NCBI GenBank assembly: GCA_903859075.1
Contig: CAIOLF010000022.1
Span: forward strand, 1-28,196
Direction: 5' to 3'
Source: Candidatus Buchananbacteria bacterium
GTDB lineage: Bacteria > Patescibacteriota > Patescibacteriia > 2-01-FULL-39-33
DNA: 28,196 bases
Below are positions 22,805 through 28,196 of the stretch, one piece after another; the stretch's first letter is position 1, and every line of letters starts with the position of its first letter. Below the pieces are notes generated by a model. It had not been told where the DNA came from, did not search any database, and saw nothing but the letters and a program-made list of their open reading frames with translations. Made by a program: the position numbers and the translations under genes.

Positions 22805-23170
22805 GGTCATTAGGTGCTGACGAAAATTTGTGCGAATTTCGATTCGCCAGCGGAGGTCTCTCAGTCAAGAGAGAGGCGGATAATCGCAGGTTTTTATGCG
22901 ATGTCAGAGCGTGGCCCACGGCACGACTTGTTGTCAGGCGAGAACGCTCTAGACTAAAACCGTAACGATTTACCGCTAAACAGTCAGCTCCAACTGGGGA
23001 GCAGTAAGTGCAGTCCGGCGGAAAATCCGCCGAAGTGGCTATCTCCCGTGGGAGATGGCTATCCGAACCCCGAGGAGGGGAGGAATCTTGGACGAGAGGA
23101 GATTTTCTCAGCTGATAGCCGTCTATCGCCCCCCACTTTGGCTGAGATATGCATAGCATAGATGACAGCC
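22774..23170 (-). ncRNA. Unidentified structured RNA, about 400 nt, with its own promoter and terminator
   Basis: This region fills most of the 605-base gap between two divergent genes and is visibly richer in G+C than its surroundings. It starts about seven bases after a near-consensus promoter and ends in a strong terminator. At least eight local stems can be read on the minus strand. They are: TCTCAGC (23147-23141) with GCTGAGA (23112-23106), enclosing GATAG/CTATC; 23056-23051 with 23046-23041; 23032-23026 with 23022-23016; 23002-22998 with 22991-22987; 22950-22944 with 22912-22906; 22902-22897 with 22888-22883; 22874-22869 with 22862-22857; and 22847-22842 with 22837-22832, closed by a CGAA loop. 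I looked for hallmarks of RNase P RNA, tmRNA, SRP RNA, T-box and cobalamin leaders and found none. An open frame across it on the same strand has no protein-like composition. Confidence 0.75.
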
Positions 23171-23176
23171 GATTGC

Positions 23177-23205
23177 ATTATAATGGGGATTGCATTTAAA
23201 GTCAA
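23177..23205 (-). promoter_or_regulatory. Sigma70-type promoter of the structured RNA
   Basis: Minus strand: -35 TTGACT (23205-23200), 17-bp spacer, -10 TATAAT (23182-23177). This is one of the best promoters in the window and fits a stable, abundant RNA. It is back-to-back with the promoter of the WecG-like gene, the two -35 elements being seven bases apart. Confidence 0.88.
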
Positions 23206-23212
23206 ATATAAA

Positions 23213-23241
23213 TTGCAAAAATCACTTAAATTTGGTATAAT
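23213..23241 (+). promoter_or_regulatory. Sigma70-type promoter of the WecG-like gene and transporter operon
   Basis: -35 TTGCAA (23213-23218), 17-bp spacer, -10 TATAAT (23236-23241). Start near 23248, leaving a leader of about 96 bases. That leader holds a GAATTA-rich repeat and the GCTGTCAGCT 10-mer shared with the region before the MEMO-like gene. Confidence 0.8.
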
Positions 23242-23255
23242 ATCTTTGTTAAATT

Positions 23256-23290
23256 GAGAATTATGAATTAAGAATTACGAAGTAATAATT
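23256..23290 (+). repeat. GAATTA-type short imperfect tandem repeat in the leader of the WecG-like gene
   Basis: GAGAATTATGAATTAAGAAT and the bases after it consist of near-copies of GAATTA spaced 8-9 bases apart. It is a low-complexity string of the same kind as those before rpsK and before the MEMO-like gene, with a different unit. Confidence 0.55.
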
Positions 23291-23343
23291 CAGTTATTGG
23301 CAGAATTATTTATGCCGGCTGTCAGCTGTTAATCATTAAAATT

Positions 23344-24087
23344 ATGAGATTGAAAATATTAGGGGTCAACATTGATAAGATCAGTCTGCCGGAAGTGTTG
23401 GACAAGATTAGCGAGTTGATAGCGGGGGAGAGCCAGCATTTGATCGTCACTATTAATCCGGAATTCATCGTCGAAGCCCAAAAAAATCAAGGTTTTGCCA
23501 AGGCATTGAACTCGGCGACAATCGCCACTTGCGATGGCGCCGGTTTGCAATGGGCGGCGCGATTTTTGTACGGAGAAATTATTCCGCGCGTGACCGGAGT
23601 CGATCTGGTGCAAGAATTATTAAAATCAAAAGCTGGCGATAATAAAATATTTTTACTCGGCGGCGCTGAAGGCGTAGCAGCCGAGTTACGAAAAAAATAT
23701 CCAAGAAACATTGTCGGGGCAGAGTCCGGTGGTAGGTTAAATAAAGTAAAGGAGTCGTGGATTCTGGAAGATCATGACAATATTATAAAGAGGATCAATG
23801 ACAGTGACGCCAATATCATCCTGGTCGCTTTCGGCCAAGTAAAGCAAGAAAATTGGATCAAAGATAATTTGCCGTTAATGCCTAGCGTGAAGGTAGGGAT
23901 TGGCATTGGCGGAACTTTTGATTATCTCACCGGCAAGGTGAAACGCCCACCCGCCTGGATGCGTGAAGCCGGCTTGGAATGGCTGTACCGCTTAATTGTC
24001 ATGCCACGGCGCGTCGGCCGGATTTATAATGCCACGATGAAATTCACTTGGATGGTGTTAAGAGAAAAATTTAAGAAAACAAAATAA
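23344..24087 (+). CDS. WecG/TagA/CpsF-family glycosyltransferase (GT26)
   Basis: A 247-residue membrane-associated enzyme that adds a sugar (in known members N-acetylmannosamine or its uronate) to an undecaprenyl-diphosphate-linked sugar. Landmarks: LIVTINPEFIVEAQKN, TCDGAGLQWAARFLYG, RVTGVDL, IFLLGGAEGVAAEL, ILVAFGQVKQENWI, and GIGIGGTFDYLTGKVKRPP followed by WMREAGLEWLYRL. The C-terminal amphipathic region fits the membrane-recruitment appendage of the family. The stop codon is directly followed by the ATG of the permease gene, so it shares a transcript with the importer. The acceptor glycan is probably the one made by the polysaccharide operon, which is an inference. Confidence 0.94.
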   Translation: MRLKILGVNIDKISLPEVLDKISELIAGESQHLIVTINPEFIVEAQKNQGFAKALNSATIATCDGAGLQWAARFLYGEIIPRVTGVDLVQELLKSKAGDNKIFLLGGAEGVAAELRKKYPRNIVGAESGGRLNKVKESWILEDHDNIIKRINDSDANIILVAFGQVKQENWIKDNLPLMPSVKVGIGIGGTFDYLTGKVKRPPAWMREAGLEWLYRLIVMPRRVGRIYNATMKFTWMVLREKFKKTK

Positions 24088-24954
24088 ATGTTTCTCCAGC
24101 TTTTAATCAACAGCTTGATTGCCGGCGCCATCTATGCCTTGGTGGCCTCAGGCTTTTCGTTGATTTATTCCACTTGTAAATTCGTGCACTTCGCCCATGG
24201 CGCGGTGGTGGCTTTCTCGGCCTATATCGCGTATTTATTATTTTCGATCTGGGGATTGAATTTTTGGCTGGCTGTGATACTGGCGATAATTTTTGGCGCT
24301 TTTCTTGGCTGGCTGATAAACGTGTTGGTTTACCGGCCGCTGCGGCGCAAGAAATCCAGCTCAGTGATATTGCTTATCGCCGGTTTTGCGACGTTGATAA
24401 TTTTGGAGTCGCTTATCCTGATGTTTTTCGGCGCCGATGTCAAGACCATTGATTTCATCCAGACCGCCGAGGGTTTGGAATTTTTCGGCGCCATTATCAC
24501 GCCGCTGCAGATTGTGATCGTCATCGTCTCGGTTATTCTTTTCATCTTGCTGTTCTTGCTGATGAAAAAAACCAGAATTGGCAAAGCCATGCGCGCGGTG
24601 GCGGATAATACCGAGGTGGCCGAAATTGTCGGCATCTCGGCGGAGCGGATCCATTCCTGGAGCTTCATCATCGGTTCGGCCATTGCCGGCATCGGCGGCA
24701 TCCTCATCGGGCTGGAACAGAATCTGGAGCCGACCATGGGCACCAATCTGGTGATCAAGGGATTTACGGCGGCTATTATCGGCGGCATCGGCAGCGTGCC
24801 GGGAGCGGTACTGGGATCATTCCTGCTCGGCGCGGCGGAAAATTTCGGCATCTGGTATCTGCCCTCGGGATACAAAGACGCCATCGCCTTTGTCATCTTA
24901 TTCATCTTCCTACTTTTCCGTTCGCAGGGGATTTTGGGAATTAAGAAAAGTTAA
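24088..24954 (+). CDS. livH: Branched-chain-amino-acid-type ABC transporter permease, LivH-like
   Basis: A 288-residue permease with about eight helices, one half of the membrane channel of a HAAT-family importer. Family marks: LLINSLIAGAIYALVASGFS, YSTCKFVHFAHGAVVAFSAY, the EAA-like cytoplasmic loop TRIGKAMRAVADNTEVAEIV and GFTAAIIGGIGSVPGAVLGS. Length matches LivH (308 in E. coli). HAAT importers take leucine/isoleucine/valine, but also urea, short amides, nucleosides or aromatic compounds, so the substrate is open. The gene follows the glycosyltransferase without a gap and precedes livM by three bases. Confidence 0.94.
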   Translation: MFLQLLINSLIAGAIYALVASGFSLIYSTCKFVHFAHGAVVAFSAYIAYLLFSIWGLNFWLAVILAIIFGAFLGWLINVLVYRPLRRKKSSSVILLIAGFATLIILESLILMFFGADVKTIDFIQTAEGLEFFGAIITPLQIVIVIVSVILFILLFLLMKKTRIGKAMRAVADNTEVAEIVGISAERIHSWSFIIGSAIAGIGGILIGLEQNLEPTMGTNLVIKGFTAAIIGGIGSVPGAVLGSFLLGAAENFGIWYLPSGYKDAIAFVILFIFLLFRSQGILGIKKS

Positions 24955-24957
24955 TCT

Positions 24958-25830
24958 ATGTTTTCCGCTTACATCATTCATCTTCTCATCCTTATTGGCA
25001 TCTACATGATTTTGTCGCTATCTTTGCAATTGGCCATGGGCTACTCGGGACTCCTCAATCTCGGCCACGTGGCTTTTTACGCCATCGGCGCCTATGTATC
25101 GGCTTTGCTCGCGCTGGCCGGCGTGCCATTCTGGATCTGTATAATCCTTGCTGGCCTCGTGGCGATGCTGTTCGGATTTCTGCTCGCCATTCCGACCAAT
25201 AAACTAAAAGGGGATTATCTGGCGCTCGCCACGCTCGGGTTTACTTTTGTGGTCTATGCCGTCACACTCAATTGGACCGACCTCACCCGCGGGCCGCTCG
25301 GTTTGCCGGGCATTCCCAAACCGGTGCTTTTTGGCATCAGTTTCAGCGATAACCTGCATTTTTTATTTTTAACCATCACTATCGCCATTATCAGTTATTT
25401 GATTATCAAACAGATCGCGCGATCGCCCTTCGGCAAGGCCTTGCAGGCGGCCAGGGACGATGAACTGGCGGCGGAAATTTTGGGAAAGAATACTTTCAAA
25501 CTTAAGAGCTATTCACTGGCTATCTCCGCTTTTTTTGCCGGTATCGCCGGGAGCTTGTACGCGCACTACATCACTTTCATCGATCCCTCATCGTTTACTA
25601 TCATGCAATTGATTCCTGTGCTCGCCATCGTCATTATCGGCGGCCTGGCGTCGCTTGAAGGAACACTGCTCGCCGCCATCATCTTGACGCTAATCCCCGA
25701 ACCGTTGCGGTTCATCGGTTTTCCGTCGTCAATCATCGGCCCGGCGCGGCAGATTATTTACGCGCTGATCCTGCTGTTGATTTTGATCTTCCGGCCACGG
25801 GGATTTTTTGGCAAGGTTAAATTAGAATAA
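24958..25830 (+). CDS. livM: Branched-chain-amino-acid-type ABC transporter permease, LivM-like
   Basis: A 290-residue second permease. YSGLLNLGHVAFYAIGAYVS, KLKGDYLALATLGFTFVVYA, the cytoplasmic coupling loop RSPFGKALQAARDDELAAEI and VLAIVIIGGLASLEGTLLAA are all typical. It lacks the long N-terminal region of E. coli LivM (425 residues), as most short LivM proteins do. It pairs with LivH to form the channel and should contact LivG. Its end and the start of livG are separated by two bases. Confidence 0.94.
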   Translation: MFSAYIIHLLILIGIYMILSLSLQLAMGYSGLLNLGHVAFYAIGAYVSALLALAGVPFWICIILAGLVAMLFGFLLAIPTNKLKGDYLALATLGFTFVVYAVTLNWTDLTRGPLGLPGIPKPVLFGISFSDNLHFLFLTITIAIISYLIIKQIARSPFGKALQAARDDELAAEILGKNTFKLKSYSLAISAFFAGIAGSLYAHYITFIDPSSFTIMQLIPVLAIVIIGGLASLEGTLLAAIILTLIPEPLRFIGFPSSIIGPARQIIYALILLLILIFRPRGFFGKVKLE

Positions 25831-25832
25831 TT

Positions 25833-26570
25833 ATGCTCAAACTGGAAAAAGTAAAAAAATATTTCGGCGGAATCAAGGCCGTTGACGGCTGCAGTTTTGC
25901 CATTGCCCCGAAAAAAATCACGGCGCTCATCGGCCCCAACGGCTCCGGCAAGACCACGATTTTTAATCTTATCTCTGGAATTTTAAAATGCGACAGCGGC
26001 CGGATTTTTTTGGGTGACAAAAACATCACTAACCTCTCACCCCATAAGATTTCCAACCTCGGCTTATCTCGCGTTTTTCAGCAGGCGCATCTGTTTGATA
26101 ATCTAAGCATCGAGGAAAATATGTCAATCGCCATTGATAATGAAGATATGAAATTTGTCAAAAATTTATTGGGACTGAATAGAATCAGTAAAGAGAAGAA
26201 ACAAAAGATAAAAGAAGCGCTGAATAAAGTAGGATTAGAAAAATCGCCGCAACATCTGTGCGGCGAGCTGAGCTATGGCCAGAAGCGGCTGGTAGAGCTA
26301 GCGCGGGCGATAATTAATCCTCATCGTTTATTGATCTTGGACGAGCCGGTCGCCGGAGTCAATCCTAAGTTGCGTGAGAAAATTATTAAAATTCTCAAGG
26401 ATCTGGAGAAGGCGGGGGAGACGGTATTGCTCATTGAACACGACATGAATTTCACTTTCAGCGTTGCCAATCGCATCGTGGTGATGGATGCCGGGCAAGT
26501 GATCGCCGAAGGCACGCCGGCTAATATCAAAAATAACAAGCAGGTTTTGGAGGCGTATCTGGGAGATTAG
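25833..26570 (+). CDS. livG: Branched-chain-amino-acid-type ABC transporter ATPase, LivG-like
   Basis: A 245-residue cytoplasmic ATPase that powers the importer. Walker A is GPNGSGKTT, the Q-loop region reads LSRVFQQAHLFDNLSIEENM, the signature is LSYGQKRLVELARAI, Walker B is LLILDEPVAGVNP and the H-loop is LLIEHDM. The LivG-specific C-terminus is VIAEGTPANIKNNKQVLEAY. HAAT importers normally use a second ATPase, LivF. It is not between this gene and the binding-protein genes. It may lie downstream of the window, or LivG may work as a homodimer. Confidence 0.94.
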   Translation: MLKLEKVKKYFGGIKAVDGCSFAIAPKKITALIGPNGSGKTTIFNLISGILKCDSGRIFLGDKNITNLSPHKISNLGLSRVFQQAHLFDNLSIEENMSIAIDNEDMKFVKNLLGLNRISKEKKQKIKEALNKVGLEKSPQHLCGELSYGQKRLVELARAIINPHRLLILDEPVAGVNPKLREKIIKILKDLEKAGETVLLIEHDMNFTFSVANRIVVMDAGQVIAEGTPANIKNNKQVLEAYLGD

Positions 26571-26582
26571 ATTTTAGCAAAT

Positions 26583-27722
26583 ATGCAATTGAAATTTTTG
26601 GATAAAATTTTGATCATGGCTATGCTGGCAATATTCGGCATGGCTTTATCCGGTTGCGGCAATCAAACCGGTACCGTTGTGGCAGAACCGATAAAAATCG
26701 GAACAATTTTGCCTTTGACCGGCAATAATTCCTATTTAGGACAATATATAAGAGAGGGGATCGATTTGGCCGCCGCTAAAATTAATTTCGGCAACGGCAT
26801 TAACGGCAGAAAGGCGGAAATGGTCTATGAGGACAGCGCCGGCGATACGGCTAAAGGCGTCAGCGCCTATCAGAATCTGGCGCAGACACAAAACGTCAAA
26901 TTATTTTTCAGCAGTCTTAGTGGAGTAACTCTGGCGGTAGCACCGTTATCTGAAGCCGATAAAAATATTTTGTTCAATATCGGCAGCGCCTCGCCGAAAA
27001 TTTCCTCGGCCGGTGATTATGTTTTCCGCCACAGCGTTAACACCGATGAAGAGGCAGATTTTTTAGCCCAGTCAATCTATAATTTGGGCTATAAGAAAAT
27101 CGCTGTCATCGTAGAAAATTCCGAAGGCACTCAAGGGCCGATTCCAGAATTCATAAAAAAATTCAACAGCCTGGGCGGGGAGATAGTACTTAATGAGACG
27201 CATAATTACGGTGAAACCGATTTTCGGACCATTCTGGGCAAAGTCAAACAAAAGAATCCGGCGGCCATAGTGGATTCCAGTTTTGCCGTCTCCGAGGGCA
27301 ATCTGCTAAAACAGGCGCGTGAGATGAAAATTTTTACGCAATGGTTTGGCTTTTATTATTCCGGAGATCCCAAAGTATTGGATGTGGCTAGAGAGGCAAT
27401 GGATGGCATAATTTTTTCGCAATTTTTTGATCCCAGCTCCAATAGCTCAACTACTAAAAATTATCAGCAAGATTTTAAAAGAATGTATAATAAGGAATCG
27501 GAATATAATTCAGCGCTGGCCTATGACGGCTTGATGATGCTCTCCAAGGCGATAGGGAAGTGCACTGATCTGCCCAATGACTGCATCAAGAATGAATTAT
27601 ATAAAATTAAAAATTACGATGGCGCCACAGGAATGATTAGCTTTGATAGCAATGGAGATACTTCTAAGGAAATATTCTTAATGACCGAGCGCGGCAATGT
27701 TTTTTCAAAATATAATAAATAA
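26583..27722 (+). CDS. Lipoprotein substrate-binding protein of the HAAT importer (Peripla_BP_6)
   Basis: A 379-residue extracytoplasmic binding protein. The lipoprotein signal ends in the lipobox ALSGC with Cys25 as the anchoring residue, as expected where there is no periplasm to retain a free protein. The type I binding fold is recognised from IKIGTILPLTGNNSYLGQYI, GINGRKAEMVYEDSAGDT, then SGVTLAVAPLSEADKN and the hinge region YKKIAVIVENSEGT. The ligand may be an amino acid or a related small molecule; the pocket cannot be judged by eye. It is followed after 38 bases by a second, different binding-protein gene. Confidence 0.93.
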   Translation: MQLKFLDKILIMAMLAIFGMALSGCGNQTGTVVAEPIKIGTILPLTGNNSYLGQYIREGIDLAAAKINFGNGINGRKAEMVYEDSAGDTAKGVSAYQNLAQTQNVKLFFSSLSGVTLAVAPLSEADKNILFNIGSASPKISSAGDYVFRHSVNTDEEADFLAQSIYNLGYKKIAVIVENSEGTQGPIPEFIKKFNSLGGEIVLNETHNYGETDFRTILGKVKQKNPAAIVDSSFAVSEGNLLKQAREMKIFTQWFGFYYSGDPKVLDVAREAMDGIIFSQFFDPSSNSSTTKNYQQDFKRMYNKESEYNSALAYDGLMMLSKAIGKCTDLPNDCIKNELYKIKNYDGATGMISFDSNGDTSKEIFLMTERGNVFSKYNK

Positions 27723-27760
27723 GATATAATTAACATATAATTTAGTAATCATTAAAAATT

Positions 27761-28196
27761 ATGCGAAAAATCGCAATCATCGCCGTGCTGACGCTCTCCG
27801 TCGCGGCTCTGGCAGGGTGTGGAGTCCAGAATTCAGCAAATCAGCAGCAAGCAACGAGAGAACCAATAAAAATCGGCGCGCTCTTTCCCCTGACCGGCGG
27901 TCTGGCGATGTATGGCGATCCGGCGCAAAAAGTGGCACAGATAGCCATGGATGAAATAAATAGTAACGGCGGTGTTAACGGACATAAAGTGGAAATAAAT
28001 TTTCAGGATCATCAGTGCAAGGCGCCGCTGGCCGTCTCTATTTTCCAGCAACTTGCCGGAGTAGAGGGGATTAAACTATATACTTCCGTCGCTTGCAGTG
28101 CCACTGTCTTAAGCACAGCACCACTTTTAGGCAATGACAATATTTGGCTGGGCACGCTCATTACGGCATCATCAATCAGCGGCGTTTCGCCGTCGC
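27761..28196 (+). CDS. Second lipoprotein substrate-binding protein (partial, cut by the window end)
   Basis: The first 145 residues of another Peripla_BP_6 protein; the frame is still open at the last base. MRKIAIIAVLTLSVAALAGC is a lipoprotein signal with the modified Cys at position 20. IKIGALFPLTGGLAMYGDPA, INSNGGVNGHKVEINF and the following region match the fold. It is clearly related to the protein before it but differs at most positions, including the loop after the first strand that touches the ligand. Different ligands for one channel are therefore plausible. Two TATAAT sequences (27725-27730, 27736-27741) lie before it, so it may have a promoter of its own. No -35 is obvious. Confidence 0.9.
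   Translation, partial: MRKIAIIAVLTLSVAALAGCGVQNSANQQQATREPIKIGALFPLTGGLAMYGDPAQKVAQIAMDEINSNGGVNGHKVEINFQDHQCKAPLAVSIFQQLAGVEGIKLYTSVACSATVLSTAPLLGNDNIWLGTLITASSISGVSPS

Noticed and set aside
22739..22810. Upstream start for the AmmeMemoRadiSam radical SAM gene
   Set aside because: The extra 24 residues do not resemble the family and their codons cover the U-run and stem of the RNA terminator. The ATG at 22738 gives the conserved N-terminus and has a -10 element in front.
22752..23159. A 135-codon open frame on the minus strand across the structured RNA
   Set aside because: Its translation is Ser/Arg/Cys/Pro-rich with no domain pattern. It runs through all the hairpins and the terminator, and the region has the promoter-stem-terminator layout of an RNA gene.
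22774..23170. Assigning the RNA to RNase P, tmRNA, SRP RNA, T-box or cobalamin leader
   Set aside because: None of the invariant sequences could be found on either strand: GAGGAAAGUCC/ACAGAA, UUCGAC with T-loop and Ala-Ala tag, the GGAAGCAGCC loop, AGGGUGGNACCGCG, or GCCACUG with the B12 core.
24330..24905. A 191-codon frame on the minus strand opposite livH
   Set aside because: Met/Ser/Ile-rich shadow of a membrane-protein gene, with no promoter and no domain pattern.
1..28196. tRNA or rRNA genes
   Set aside because: No cloverleaf with a plausible T-loop and acceptor stem, and no rRNA segment, was seen in any intergenic gap.

Overview
The window reads as a chromosomal segment of a bacterium with a streamlined genome, most likely a member of the Candidate Phyla Radiation (Patescibacteria). 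This is an inference from gene content, not from a marker-gene search. The supporting signs are an alanyl-tRNA synthetase that stops right after its editing domain, an RNA polymerase alpha subunit without its C-terminal domain, short ribosomal proteins, many surface-polysaccharide genes, lipoprotein binding proteins, and almost no Shine-Dalgarno sequences. TGA is used as a stop, which argues against the recoded lineages (Gracilibacteria, Absconditabacteria).

Layout: (1) 1-1137, 3' part of alaS, ended by a two-way hairpin terminator. (2) 1237-7255, an accessory island: a DUF5672-like gene on the minus strand, then a compact seven-gene plus-strand operon. That operon encodes a 75-residue orphan protein, three radical SAM enzymes, a P-loop kinase-like protein, a GT2 glycosyltransferase and a PAPS-type sulfotransferase. 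(3) 7475-11556, the infA-rpmJ-rpsM-rpsK-rpsD-rpoA-rplQ-rplM-rpsI operon behind tandem promoters. (4) 11640-17769, a polysaccharide export operon (flippase, three glycosyltransferases, O-antigen ligase/polymerase) with an rRNA pseudouridine synthase embedded in it. (5) 17775-19197 (minus), fmt and def. (6) 19262-22738, a small CPR-type orphan, a MEMO-like protein, a secreted lysozyme-like protein with four C-terminal repeats, and an AmmeMemoRadiSam radical SAM enzyme. (7) 22774-23170 (minus), a roughly 400-nt structured RNA with its own promoter and terminator that matches no RNA family I recognise. (8) 23344-28196, a WecG/TagA-type glycosyltransferase followed directly by a branched-chain-amino-acid-type (HAAT) ABC importer with two lipoprotein binding proteins, the second cut by the window end.

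How it fits together: housekeeping translation and transcription genes alternate with envelope-building modules. The island operon probably makes or decorates a modified surface molecule, since radical SAM chemistry, glycosyl transfer and sulfation are coupled by overlapping genes. The 11.6-17.8 kb operon builds and exports a glycan, and the last module imports a small nutrient. Several promoters sit so close to the start codon that the transcripts should be leaderless or nearly so. The points most worth a second look are the unidentified RNA, the radical SAM/sulfotransferase operon, and the AT-hook-like tail on RpoA.
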